A stretch of DNA of 64,000 nt from Paenibacillus cymbidii (GCF_004764705.1 NZ_SHLX01000037.1:16572-80571), one strand, 5' to 3'; counted from the stretch's first letter, positions 7,923 through 15,502 are shown. Numbers and translations are program-made. Notes: generated by a model not told the origin, from the letters alone.

Positions 7923-8459
7923 CTAAGCTGGAACGTAAGTCAACCTGATCACCTGCGCGCCAATTCGATCGCTCGCCACGAGGCGCAGCGGCGGCCGCGG
8001 ACCGGCGAAGAACGGCTTGCCGTGACCCAGCACGACTGGATGGAGATAGAGTCGATACTCATCAACGAGACCGAGCTCCGTTAGACTGTGCGCCAACTCC
8101 GGCCCTGCAACTTCAATCACCCCTTTATGCTGAGACTTCAGCTCACGTATGGCTGTAGCGAGGTCGCCCTCGATCAGAGAAGCGTTCGGACCGACGGACG
8201 TTAGCGTCCTCGACACCACCCACTTCGGTTTGCTTTGCCACGCCGCTGCATATTCCCGTTCAGGCGCATCCCATTCAAAATGGTCTCCGTCCCAATACTG
8301 CATAATCTCGTACATGCGGCGCCCGTACAGGCTGCCCGCCAGGCCGCGCACGTCGTCGATGTAATGACGGAATAGCACGGGGTCGGGCTGGAATGCCGTG
8401 TGGTCGTGGTCGACGAACCCGTCCAGAGACTGATTCAATGCGAAAACAATCTTTGCCAT
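7923..8459 (-). CDS. Dihydrofolate-reductase/RibD C-terminal family protein
   Basis: 178-aa cytoplasmic protein with the RibD C-terminal (DHFR-like) fold. Visible features are an N-terminal strand MAKIVFALNQSLDGF, then LAGSLYGRRMYEIMQYW, KWVVSRTL, a glycine-containing IEVAGPELAHSL segment typical of the NADPH-binding region, and a C-terminal LHPVVLGHGKPFF. Family members are NADPH-dependent reductases of uncertain substrate; this one lacks the deaminase half of RibD and lies outside any riboflavin operon. The start is placed at the ATG at 8459 (AGGAGAG 10 nt upstream). The open frame continues 33 codons upstream, but those residues are unlike the family. A 27-codon frame with a stronger ribosome-binding site overlaps the start. 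Confidence 0.85.
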   Translation of the reverse strand: MAKIVFALNQSLDGFVDHDHTAFQPDPVLFRHYIDDVRGLAGSLYGRRMYEIMQYWDGDHFEWDAPEREYAAAWQSKPKWVVSRTLTSVGPNASLIEGDLATAIRELKSQHKGVIEVAGPELAHSLTELGLVDEYRLYLHPVVLGHGKPFFAGPRPPLRLVASDRIGAQVIRLTYVPA

Positions 8460-8518
8460 GCGACTGACTCTCCTCTCTTGTTTGCTCGCCCATTCATCAT
8501 CGGGATTATTTGTTCCAT
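8435..8518 (-). CDS. Possible 27-aa leader ORF overlapping the RibD-like gene
   Basis: An ATG at 8518 is preceded by an excellent AAGGAGG site at correct spacing and opens a 27-codon frame (MEQIIPMMNGRANKRGESV...). It runs through the RibD-like start in another frame and stops 24 nt inside that gene. Translation would bring ribosomes onto the weaker downstream start. It may instead be the remnant of a larger gene. No similarity is recognised. Confidence 0.3.
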   Translation of the reverse strand: MEQIIPMMNGRANKRGESVAWQRLFSH

Positions 8519-8692
8519 ATGCAGCCTCCTTCCCTAATAGTTCGTCTATGAGATTCAACTATCCTGCCGTCAGTTTAGTTGAACTTGGTTAGTGGCCGCT
8601 TATGCGCTTTCCGGTACCTCGCGCACCTCCCTGCGCGGAGTGACAGGGGTTGATGGCAGTCAGCAGTCAACCTCAAGCTCCCGACAAACCGC

Positions 8693-8729
8693 AAAAACCT
8701 CGTTCCGGATCGGAACGAGGTTTTTACAG
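8693..8729 (-). terminator. Terminator of the YdaT-like gene
   Basis: A 15-bp perfect stem (8693-8707 with 8711-8725) around a 3-nt loop. On the minus strand the 3' arm ends in a run of five T, directly downstream of the gene that ends at 8742. Confidence 0.85.
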
Positions 8730-8741
8730 ATCAGCAGCAGA

Positions 8742-9179
8742 TCAGCTATAGTTGTGCGACCGCTCGACAGTGCCGTCCTTGCGGTGAATAATTGCGCTGC
8801 GGTTGGCGTCCGATGCGAGCATCCGCGCCTCGTGGGAGGCATCCGCCTTCGTCTCGAACAGCTGCTCCGGCTCGTCCTCCCCTTCCGCCTTGAGCGCCCA
8901 TCCGTCGTCATGCGGCACGACATGCCAGTTGTGCCGTCTCCGGCCATCGCTGCCGCCGTAGCCGCTTCCGGATCGCTCCATCTCTTCGCGCCGCGGCTCA
9001 TCGCGATGCTCCGGATGATCGCGGGCCCATTCTTTCGCCTGCGCCGTAGCGATGGCGATCGCCCGCCCTTCCCCATATCCTTCATCCAACAGCGCGTTGG
9101 CGATTTCCACCGCTTTGCCGCGCGTGCGGGCATCGAAATTTTTCAGCGAATCGGGGTAATCCCGTTTGGTCCATGGCAT
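8742..9179 (-). CDS. YdaT-like DUF2188 protein
   Basis: 145-aa soluble protein resembling B. subtilis YdaT. The N-terminal half, PWTKRDYPDSLKNFDARTRGK..., ending IAIATAQAKEWA, is the conserved module found in ChaB/YdaT-type proteins. The C-terminal half, from WHVVPHDDGWALKAEG to SAIIHRKDGTVERSHNYS, is the DUF2188 domain. The two are joined by a charged linker rich in Arg/Glu/Gly. YdaT belongs to the general stress regulon in B. subtilis; a stress role here is inference. The start is the ATG at 9179 with AGGAGG eight bases upstream; the open frame extends much further but with low-complexity, non-protein-like sequence. The divergent neighbour is the winged-helix/GyrB fusion. Confidence 0.85.
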   Translation of the reverse strand: MPWTKRDYPDSLKNFDARTRGKAVEIANALLDEGYGEGRAIAIATAQAKEWARDHPEHRDEPRREEMERSGSGYGGSDGRRRHNWHVVPHDDGWALKAEGEDEPEQLFETKADASHEARMLASDANRSAIIHRKDGTVERSHNYS

Positions 9180-9318
9180 CTGAACCGCCTCCTGTCTCAC
9201 AGTTTGCAATAACACCGGTGCCTGACACCTGTTTTTTACCCGCCCGAGGCCGCCAAAAAACATGGAAGAATCGGGAAATCGCCCTTTACATGACGAATCG
9301 CATGAGTTATTATTTAAA

Positions 9319-9332
9319 TACGTAATTACGTA
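9319..9332. promoter_or_regulatory. Perfect 14-bp palindrome, candidate operator
   Basis: TACGTAATTACGTA is a perfect palindrome (also readable as the tandem CGTAATTA twice). It lies 26 bp upstream of the winged-helix regulator's ATG at 9359, a natural place for an autoregulatory operator of an ArsR-type dimer. Confidence 0.5.
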
Positions 9333-9358
9333 ATTAAATAATATATGAGGTGTCGAAA

Positions 9359-10507
9359 ATGGAACGCGATTTGGCGCGGGAAATGGACAGTCTGAATCGG
9401 CAGTTTGCGGAAATGAGGCAGCAGCTAGGCGAAATGGAGCGGCTGTTGCAAGGGAAGGCGGAGGAACGGCAACAAGGAACGGATGCGGGGGGAAAGTCGA
9501 ACATCGCCGGAACGACGACGGTAACGGCTTCCGAAGCAAGCGACACAACGGCGCACGCGGGCACGCTCTACTATTCCGGCGCCTATCGCGGCAGCCGGTA
9601 TGATTTTCGCTGGCAGCCGCAGGAAAGGAAGGTCGACGGCCTGCTTGCCGTCGACGGGGAGAAGGCGGCGAAAATATTGGCCGCCATCGGCCACAAGCAG
9701 CGGCTCGACATTGTAAAGGCCGTGCTGCAGGAGCCGCTCACCGGACCGGAGCTGGTCGAGAAGCTGGGCATGGGCACGACCGGGCAGCTGTACCACCATA
9801 TCAAAGCGCTGGCCGGAGCCGATCTGCTCGTGCAGGAGGAACGCGGCGGCCGCTATTCGGTGAGCGGGAGCCGGGCTTTGCCGCTGCTGCTGTTGCTGGC
9901 GGCCGCGGGCGACCTGCTCGATACGAGCGACTACATCGACATGACGGCCGTACGCGCCGATCCGGCCGACTTCTTCGGCGGCGGCGCGCCGAATCCGAAC
10001 CCGCTGCTGCTCGCGCTGGCGGAGAACAGCGTACTGGAGCATCGCGCCGGTTACTGCAGCGAGCTGCATCTGTTCCTGCACGAGGACGGTTCGGCCACCG
10101 TGGCGGACAACGGGCGCGGCATCCCCGTCCAAGTGCTGGCAGCGCAAGAGAAACCGAACGCGCAGGCGGTGCTGACCGACATGCGCCGCCAGGCGGAGCA
10201 TGCCGCTTACCGCGCGCCGGGCGCGGAGAAAGGCATCAGCCCGGTCGTCGTCAACGCGCTGTCGCGGCGGCTGACCGTCGATATTCGCCGCGACGGACAC
10301 GCATATCGGCAAGAGTACCGCAACGGCATCCCGCAAACCGCGCTCGCCGTCGTTGGCGTCACGCAGGAAACCGGCACCGCGGTCACGTTCGAGCCGACCC
10401 GCGAGCTGTTCGCCGCCGGTTTCGACCGGGCCGCGCTGGAGCGGCGCATCGCCGAATGGCATGCGGCCTATCCCGGCTTGCAGGTACGGCTTATCGGCGG
10501 CGCATAA
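9359..10507 (+). CDS. Winged-helix regulator fused to a GyrB-like GHKL domain
   Basis: 382-aa protein with an unusual domain order. Residues 1-35 form a coiled coil. Residues about 68-100 form a beta-rich strip. Residues 105-170 are an ArsR-type winged helix (IGHKQRLDIVKAVL, then GTTGQLYHHIKALAGADLLV). Residues 215-380 resemble the ATPase domain of DNA gyrase B: ENSVLEHRAGYCSELHLFLH, DNGRGIP at 250-256, VVVNALSRRL, YRNGIPQTALAVVGVTQETGTAVTF. The GyrB catalytic Glu of the N-box is replaced by Ala, and the lid motif GGLHGVG has become GAEKGIS, so hydrolysis is unlikely while nucleotide binding may remain. The start is the ATG at 9359, seven bases after GAGGTG; a GTG nine bases upstream lacks a site. 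A palindrome upstream may be its operator. The probable role is ligand-sensing transcription control. Confidence 0.8.
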   Translation: MERDLAREMDSLNRQFAEMRQQLGEMERLLQGKAEERQQGTDAGGKSNIAGTTTVTASEASDTTAHAGTLYYSGAYRGSRYDFRWQPQERKVDGLLAVDGEKAAKILAAIGHKQRLDIVKAVLQEPLTGPELVEKLGMGTTGQLYHHIKALAGADLLVQEERGGRYSVSGSRALPLLLLLAAAGDLLDTSDYIDMTAVRADPADFFGGGAPNPNPLLLALAENSVLEHRAGYCSELHLFLHEDGSATVADNGRGIPVQVLAAQEKPNAQAVLTDMRRQAEHAAYRAPGAEKGISPVVVNALSRRLTVDIRRDGHAYRQEYRNGIPQTALAVVGVTQETGTAVTFEPTRELFAAGFDRAALERRIAEWHAAYPGLQVRLIGGA

Positions 10508-10569
10508 GCGGATTGCCCGCTGGAAACCGTATGAAGAGCCGGCGAACCGGCAACGAAAGGAGATTCGCC

Positions 10570-10725
10570 ATGAGCAAGGAGCAGCATCACTCCGCGCAGC
10601 AGATGGAAGCGGCGGAGGCGCAGTCCGACGCCGATATCACGGGGCGCGGCAAGGCGCAAGCAAGCGCCAAGCAGTCCGCGGCGGACCAGGCCGCCGCGAA
10701 GAAACACGGCAAAAGCTCGCAGTAG
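10570..10725 (+). CDS. Small hydrophilic Ala/Gln/Lys-rich protein
   Basis: 51-aa protein beginning MSKEQHHSAQQMEAAEAQSD and ending AAAKKHGKSSQ. It has no hydrophobic segment and is probably disordered or helical. A good AAAGGAG site lies eight bases before the ATG, 62 bp after the fusion regulator, so the pair may be co-transcribed. Its composition recalls small acid-soluble or stress peptides of sporulating bacilli, but no family motif is recognised. The function is unknown. Confidence 0.6.
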   Translation: MSKEQHHSAQQMEAAEAQSDADITGRGKAQASAKQSAADQAAAKKHGKSSQ

Positions 10726-10744
10726 CGCATGCCGCTTCGGCGCG

Positions 10745-11662
10745 TTACGTTTGCGCCGTGAGCGGATACTGGAACGCGCCGTCCGGCAGCGGCCAGTCCC
10801 CGCGCACGAACAGCAGCGAATCCGCCGCAGCGGCCGCGGCATTCGCCAGCGCCGGGCCGGCCAGCAGCCGGTCCGGCGTAAAATGAAACACGACAAGCTC
10901 CGCCGCGGCAGGCATCACGGCAGCGACAACACGCTCCCAGCCTTCTTCGCGGGCGGAGACGATGTCGTACATGTGCAACTCCGTTCCTTCAAGCTCGCAC
11001 GCAACGATCGTTTCCGCTTCCTCCGCGTACAACAGCCCGCCGGACAACACGTTCAGGAAATACCACATGACAAGGCCCGCACCGCCCGACGCGTCGAACG
11101 AACGCGACACCGGCACCCGGCTTTGCGCCAGGCGGAACGCCAACTCGCGGTCGGCGGCAACGTCCATATCGAGCGACCGCCAGCCCATCGAAGATCGCGG
11201 CCCGAAAACGGCCGCAGCGCATGCGTACCGGCATTCCGCCACCCGGCGAAAGCCGTATTTCGGATAAAAGTCCAGCACCCGTTCATTGGCGAACAGAAAG
11301 ATCGGGGCATCCTCCGGCGAGTACAACTCCAGCACCCGTTCCATCAGTTGGCGGGAAAGCCCTCGTCCCCGCCAGTCCGGGTGCGTCATCACCGTGCCGA
11401 TCTGCAAGGCAGGGACATCCGTTCCCCCGTTCGGGGTCGACAGCAGCATTCGGCTGACCGACACGTTCGCCACGATGTCGCCGTCCGCCGCAGTCGAGTG
11501 GCACCGGTAGTTGTCGCCCCAATACCCGCCTTGGTACCAGCGCTCGAAATCGATGCCGAATACGCGATGGGCCAGACGATTGAAGCTGAGCCGGTACGCA
11601 TCGTGATGACGGTAATGATCGATGAAGCGCAGCCCGTCCGCAGCGCGTGCGAAGTTGTCCAT
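10745..11662 (-). CDS. GNAT family N-acetyltransferase
   Basis: 305-aa acetyltransferase. The N-terminal half carries the acetyl-CoA-binding core: VANVSVSRMLL, then the motif A sequence IGTVMTHPDWRGRGLSRQLMERVLEL (R/QxxGxG/A region) and FLFANERVLDFYPKYGFRRV. The C-terminal half, about 140 residues, is a second domain ending HFTPDRLLAG...RGDWPLPDG; two-domain GNATs of this type resemble Eis-like enzymes. The substrate is unknown. The ATG at 11662 is taken as start, with GGAAGGG very close and GGTGGAG further upstream in the end of gcvH. It begins 11 bp after the gcvH stop and is probably expressed with it, so it may fall under glycine riboswitch control. Confidence 0.85.
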   Translation of the reverse strand: MDNFARAADGLRFIDHYRHHDAYRLSFNRLAHRVFGIDFERWYQGGYWGDNYRCHSTAADGDIVANVSVSRMLLSTPNGGTDVPALQIGTVMTHPDWRGRGLSRQLMERVLELYSPEDAPIFLFANERVLDFYPKYGFRRVAECRYACAAAVFGPRSSMGWRSLDMDVAADRELAFRLAQSRVPVSRSFDASGGAGLVMWYFLNVLSGGLLYAEEAETIVACELEGTELHMYDIVSAREEGWERVVAAVMPAAAELVVFHFTPDRLLAGPALANAAAAAADSLLFVRGDWPLPDGAFQYPLTAQT

Positions 11663-11673
11663 CCCTTCCGCCG

Positions 11674-12063
11674 CTACTCCACCAGCTCGCGGTACTTTTC
11701 CGCCGTCAGCAGCTGCGCAAGCGCCGCATTCGCGTCGCCCGCCACTTCGACCTCGACGATCCAGCCGCCGTCGTACGGAGCCTCGTTGATCAGCTCCGGC
11801 CGCCCGACCAAATCTTCGTTGCAGGCAACCACTTTGCCCGAAACGGGGCTGTACAGGTCGGACACCGTTTTCACCGATTCGACCGTGCCCATCGCCTGCC
11901 CTTCTTCCACTTCGGCCCCGATCTCGGGGAATTCGACGAATACCACGTCGCCCAACTGGTGCTGGGCATAGTCGGTAATGCCGATGCGCACCCTTGCGCC
12001 CTCCACCCGCACCGCCCATTCATGCTCGCTGCTGTAGGCCAACTGCTCTCTGATTTCGCTCAT
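11674..12063 (-). CDS. gcvH: Glycine cleavage system H protein
   Basis: 129-aa lipoyl carrier of the glycine cleavage complex. It shuttles the aminomethyl group between P and T proteins and the reducing equivalents to lipoamide dehydrogenase. The lipoyl-binding motif GTVESVKTVSDLYSP places the modified lysine at residue 65, and GKVVACNEDLVGRPELINEAPY...GWIVEVEV is canonical for GcvH. The start is the ATG at 12063 with AGGAG eight bases upstream. The gene runs opposite to gcvT-gcvPA-gcvPB and has its own tandem glycine riboswitch and promoter. Between riboswitch and start lies a 161-bp MITE-like insertion, whose inner end is 37 bp from the ATG and leaves the ribosome-binding site intact. The GNAT gene follows closely. 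Confidence 0.97.
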   Translation of the reverse strand: MSEIREQLAYSSEHEWAVRVEGARVRIGITDYAQHQLGDVVFVEFPEIGAEVEEGQAMGTVESVKTVSDLYSPVSGKVVACNEDLVGRPELINEAPYDGGWIVEVEVAGDANAALAQLLTAEKYRELVE

Positions 12064-12100
12064 GCGACTCACTCCTATTTTGCATATACTGGTTATTCTG

Positions 12101-12261
12101 GGGCGTGTCTGAATACTCCGAGGGGAACAGATTGGGCCGAATTTTCGTTCCATGCAAGGAAGTTTTGCGCAGGCTTACCGGGGGTAAGTCAAGCAAAACT
12201 GACGCAGCAGGGGGCGAAAAGGCGGTGCAAGATGACCTCGAGCGGGTTTTCAGACACGCCC
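12101..12261. mobile_element. MITE-like element, copy 1 (gcvH leader)
   Basis: 161-bp element bounded by perfect 13-bp terminal inverted repeats GGGCGTGTCTGAA / TTCAGACACGCCC. It is too short for a transposase. The same element occurs inverted at 52950-53109 with high identity throughout. No clear target duplication is seen here. It sits between the gcvH riboswitch terminator and the gcvH start, so it must be transcribed in the gcvH leader. The frame reading GRIFVPCKEVLRRL across it is part of the repeat, not a gene. Confidence 0.85.
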
Positions 12262-12286
12262 TACCATATCCCGATCCGTCGAAACG

Positions 12287-12540
12287 TCAAAAAAGGACAT
12301 GACAAGGCTTCATGCCTGATCTCTGTCCCTGATGCCTGAGAGTTTCGGCCGATCCGTCCGTTCGTGCGTACGGCGGCGTTACCCCTTTGGCGGCTTGTAT
12401 GAACGCTCTCTCCAGAGCCGTGTCGAACGGAGGTACGTTTACCTGAGAGATTGGCGGCCAGCCGGCAAGCGTGGCGCGTTTGCTCCTTCGGTGCCGAACG
12501 GGCCCGCGGGGCCGTTCGGTCTCTCCCTACCGTCGTCATC
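12287..12540 (-). ncRNA. Tandem glycine riboswitch controlling gcvH
   Basis: On the minus strand the leader shows the hallmarks of two adjacent glycine aptamers: GGAGAG near 12530, the first CTCTCAGG box near 12445, a second GGAGAGAG, then ACTCTCAGGCATCAGGGACAGAG near 12320-12340. The last aptamer strand, GGACAGAGATCAGGC, also pairs with GCCTTGTCATGTCC, followed by seven T (12287-12330), giving a terminator that competes with the aptamer. Glycine binding should therefore permit read-through into gcvH. Confidence 0.9.
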
Positions 12541-12571
12541 CACCTATGCGGTTGGTTATGCGAACGTTTCC

Positions 12572-12601
12572 AGATTACGGCACGGGCCGCGGCCGTGTCA
12601 A
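12572..12601 (-). promoter_or_regulatory. gcvH: Promoter of the gcvH transcript
   Basis: Minus strand TTGACA (12596-12601), an 18-bp spacer and TAATCT (12572-12577), about 35 bp before the first aptamer of the gcvH riboswitch. Confidence 0.65.
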
Positions 12602-12638
12602 GACAGCGCCCAAAATTTCCCCTCCGCACAAAAAAACA

Positions 12639-12669
12639 TTGACACCCGCCGAAGCCGTACGGTTATAAT
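12639..12669 (+). promoter_or_regulatory. gcvT: Promoter of the gcvT-gcvPA-gcvPB transcript
   Basis: TTGACA at 12639-12644 and TATAAT at 12664-12669. The 19-bp spacer is slightly long, but both hexamers match consensus exactly. It lies back to back with the gcvH promoter and just upstream of the plus-strand riboswitch. Confidence 0.75.
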
Positions 12670-12723
12670 TAGCCGACGGATAACGCAACATACATACGGA
12701 ACTTCATACACGCGGATGAACGT

Positions 12724-12982
12724 CAAGGGAGAGCTTACCGCACCGCGGTAACGCCGAAGGAGTAAGCCCGCACGGGTGAATCTCTCAGGCAAAAGGACCT
12801 TGGCCGGACGCATCTCTGGAGAGCATTCCGCTCAAGGCGGAGTCACCCACGGGGAAACTTGGCCGCACGCGCGGCGCAAACGCGCGGCTCCCGGCAAGGC
12901 AACTCTCAGGTACAAAGGACAGAGCGAGAAACCGGCAAGCCCCGCAAGGGGGCGGATGCCGTTTCTTGGCTGTCCTTTTTTT
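12724..12982 (+). ncRNA. Tandem glycine riboswitch controlling gcvT-gcvPA-gcvPB
   Basis: Two glycine aptamers in series: GGGAGAGC near 12727 with CTCTCAGGCAAAAGGACC near 12782, then CTGGAGAGC near 12816 with CTCTCAGGTACAAAGGACAGAG near 12903. The final strand AAAGGACAGAGCGAGAAACCGGCA (positions 12914-12937) is nearly complementary to 12957-12980, which runs into a T tract, forming a terminator that glycine binding should prevent. gcvT starts 40 bp further on. Confidence 0.93.
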
Positions 12983-13022
12983 GGCGTTATCCCAAATGAC
13001 CGAAGGCGCGAGGTGACCAGAC

Positions 13023-14150
13023 ATGTCGGAGCCGCTTAAGCGTACGCCGCTGTATCCGTGCTACGCGCGATTCCCCGAAGCAAGATGCATCGATTTTGGC
13101 GGCTGGGAGCTGCCTGTCCAGTTTGCCGGCATCGGCAAGGAACATGAAGCCGTGCGCGAACGCGCCGGCTTGTTCGACGTTTCGCACATGGGCGAGTTTA
13201 TCGTCGCCGGCAAGGACGCTGAATCGTTCCTGCAGCGGCTGACCACGAACGACGTCGCCAAACTAGTCGACGGGCAGGCGCAATATACGCTGCTTTGTTA
13301 TCCGGACGGCGGCACCGTCGACGATTTGCTCGTGTACCGGCTCGGCGAAGGACGTTACATGCTCGTCGTCAACGCCTCGAACATCGACAAGGATTTCGAC
13401 TGGCTGCGGCAGCATCTCGGCAGCGACGACGTGACGCTGGAGAATCGCTCGGCCGCCACGGCGCTGCTGGCGCTGCAAGGACCCGCGGCGGCGGCGATCA
13501 TGGCCGGGCTGACTGCCGATTCGGCGGTTGGCGCCCTGGCGCCGTTCCGCTTCGCGGACGGCGTCGCCGTCGCCGGCGTACGCGCGCTGGTGTCGCGCAC
13601 CGGCTACACCGGCGAAGACGGCTTCGAGCTGTACGCCGCGGCCGAAGACGCCCCGGCGCTGTGGGACGCGCTGCTTGCCGCAGGCGCGCCGCACGGCCTG
13701 GCGCCGGTCGGGCTCGGCGCCCGCGACACGCTTCGCTTCGAAGCGAAGCTGCCGCTGTACGGGCAGGAGCTGTCGCCCGCTATTTCGCCGCTGGAGGCCG
13801 GGCTCGGCCCGTTCGTCAAGCTGGACAAAGGCTCGTTCATCGGCCGCGAGGCGCTGACCGCGCAGAAACGGGACGGCCTCGCGCGCAAGCTCGTCGGCGT
13901 CGAGCTGCTGGAGCGCGGCATCCCGCGCGCGCACTATCCGGTCTACGCCGACGGGCGCCAAATCGGCGAAATCACGACCGGCACCCAATCGCCGACGCTG
14001 AAGCGCAACCTCGGGCTGGCGCTGCTGGAGACTGCTTATGCGGCGCCCGGCACCCCCGTCGAAGTCGACATTCGCGGCAAACGGCTGCAAGCGCAAGTCG
14101 TGCCCGCCCCATTCTACAAACGAACTGCGCAAGGAGGCGCCGCCCAATGA
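13023..14150 (+). CDS. gcvT: Glycine cleavage system T protein (aminomethyltransferase)
   Basis: 375-aa tetrahydrofolate-dependent aminomethyltransferase. It releases ammonia from the aminomethyl-lipoyl H protein and forms 5,10-methylene-THF. Family features include the N-terminal FGGWELPVQFAGIGKEHEAVRERAGLFDVSHMGE, the RTGYTGEDGFELY motif, LGARDTLRFEAKLPLYGQEL, and the C-terminal beta-barrel with GEITTGTQSPTLKRNLGLAL. Length is typical. The start is the ATG at 13023 with GAGGTGA just upstream, directly after the riboswitch terminator. The stop overlaps the gcvPA start (ATGA), so the three genes are translationally coupled. Confidence 0.97.
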   Translation: MSEPLKRTPLYPCYARFPEARCIDFGGWELPVQFAGIGKEHEAVRERAGLFDVSHMGEFIVAGKDAESFLQRLTTNDVAKLVDGQAQYTLLCYPDGGTVDDLLVYRLGEGRYMLVVNASNIDKDFDWLRQHLGSDDVTLENRSAATALLALQGPAAAAIMAGLTADSAVGALAPFRFADGVAVAGVRALVSRTGYTGEDGFELYAAAEDAPALWDALLAAGAPHGLAPVGLGARDTLRFEAKLPLYGQELSPAISPLEAGLGPFVKLDKGSFIGREALTAQKRDGLARKLVGVELLERGIPRAHYPVYADGRQIGEITTGTQSPTLKRNLGLALLETAYAAPGTPVEVDIRGKRLQAQVVPAPFYKRTAQGGAAQ

Positions 14151-15502
14151 CACCGCATCGCTATTTGCCGGTCACGGAAGCCGACCGGGCCGACATGCTG
14201 CGCACGATCGGCGTGGCCGATATCGGCGACCTGTTCGCCGACATTCCCGCCGAAGTCCGCTACAAGGGGGCGCTGCCCGTTTCGCCGGCGCTCGACGAGC
14301 CGGCCCTGCTGCGCCACATGAACGCGCTCGCCGGCCGCAACGCCGACAGCGAACGTTATGTCAGCTTTCTCGGCGCGGGCATTTACGATCACCATATTCC
14401 CGTCGTGATCCAGCATCTCGTTTCCCGCTCCGAGTTTTATACCGCCTACACCCCTTACCAGCCGGAAATCAGCCAGGGCGAGCTGCAGGCGATGTTCGAG
14501 TTCCAGTCGTACATCTGCGAGCTGACCGGCATGGCGGTCGCCAACGCCAGCATGTACGACGGCGCTACCGCGCTTGCCGAAGCCGCCGCGCTGGCGGCGG
14601 GCGCCACGAAGCGCAGGAAGATCGTGCTGTCGCGCGCGGTGCATCCGGAAGCGCGGGCGATTGTAGCCACGTCGGCCCGGGGACTCGGGCTTGACGTTGT
14701 CACTGTCGGCAGCGCGGACGGCCTGACCGATCTGGCGGAGCTTGAAGCCGCGGTCGACGCGGACACGGCGGCGGTTGTCATGCAGTCGCCGAACTTCTTC
14801 GGCGGCATCGAACCGCTGCGCGACATCGCGAATGTTGCCCACCGCAGCAAAGCGCTGCTGGCGGTAAGCGCCAATCCGCTGTCGCTCGGCTTGCTGGAGC
14901 CGCCGGGCAAGCTCGGCGCCGATATCGTCGTCGGCGACGCGCAGCCGCTTGGCATCCCCGCGCAGCTCGGCGGGCCGACGTGCGGCTTCTTCGCCGTCAG
15001 CGAGCCGCTGATGCGGCGCATGCCGGGCCGCATCGTCGGCCAGACGACGGACAAAGGCGGCAAACGCGGCTTCGTGCTGACGCTGCAGACGCGCGAGCAG
15101 CATATTCGCCGCGAGCGGGCGACGTCCAACATTTGCTCCAACCAGGCGCTGCTTGCCTTGTGCGCTTCCGTGTATTTGTCGGTGATGGGCAAAGCCGGCA
15201 TCCGCGAGGCGGCCGAGCTGAACGTGCGCAAGGCGCATTACGCGGCCGGCCGGCTCGGCGCCATTCCCGGCGTCAAGCTTGCTTTCGCTGCGCCGTTCTT
15301 CAACGAGTTCGCGCTGAAGCTGCCGGAAGGCGCCGACATCGGCGCCTTGTCCGCCCGGCTGCTGGAAGCCGGTTACCTCGGCGGCTACGAGCTCGGCCGC
15401 GACTACAGCGAGCTGCAGGGGCATCTGCTAGTCGCGATAACCGAACGAAGGACGAAAGCCGAAATCGACGCTTTCGCGGAACGACTGGAGGCGATTTTGT
15501 GA
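14147..15502 (+). CDS. gcvPA: Glycine dehydrogenase (decarboxylating) subunit 1
   Basis: 451-aa first half of the split P protein, typical of Firmicutes. With subunit 2 it decarboxylates glycine on PLP and passes the aminomethyl group to GcvH. Recognisable stretches are the N-terminal RYLPVTEADRADML, FLGAGIYDHHIPVV, TAYTPYQPEISQGELQAMFE, and the C-terminal TSNICSNQALLAL. The PLP lysine is not in this subunit. An AAGGAGG site precedes the ATG at 14147, which overlaps the gcvT stop; its own stop overlaps the gcvPB GTG start. Confidence 0.97.
   Translation: MTPHRYLPVTEADRADMLRTIGVADIGDLFADIPAEVRYKGALPVSPALDEPALLRHMNALAGRNADSERYVSFLGAGIYDHHIPVVIQHLVSRSEFYTAYTPYQPEISQGELQAMFEFQSYICELTGMAVANASMYDGATALAEAAALAAGATKRRKIVLSRAVHPEARAIVATSARGLGLDVVTVGSADGLTDLAELEAAVDADTAAVVMQSPNFFGGIEPLRDIANVAHRSKALLAVSANPLSLGLLEPPGKLGADIVVGDAQPLGIPAQLGGPTCGFFAVSEPLMRRMPGRIVGQTTDKGGKRGFVLTLQTREQHIRRERATSNICSNQALLALCASVYLSVMGKAGIREAAELNVRKAHYAAGRLGAIPGVKLAFAAPFFNEFALKLPEGADIGALSARLLEAGYLGGYELGRDYSELQGHLLVAITERRTKAEIDAFAERLEAIL

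Noticed and set aside
12105..12302. Small ORF containing GRIFVPCKEVLRRLTGGKSSKTDAAG
   Set aside because: It lies inside the MITE and recurs with the second copy near 53050; it is repeat sequence, not an independent gene.
12776..13039. ORFs across the two glycine riboswitches
   Set aside because: The sequence is fully explained by aptamer and terminator structure; no ribosome-binding sites.
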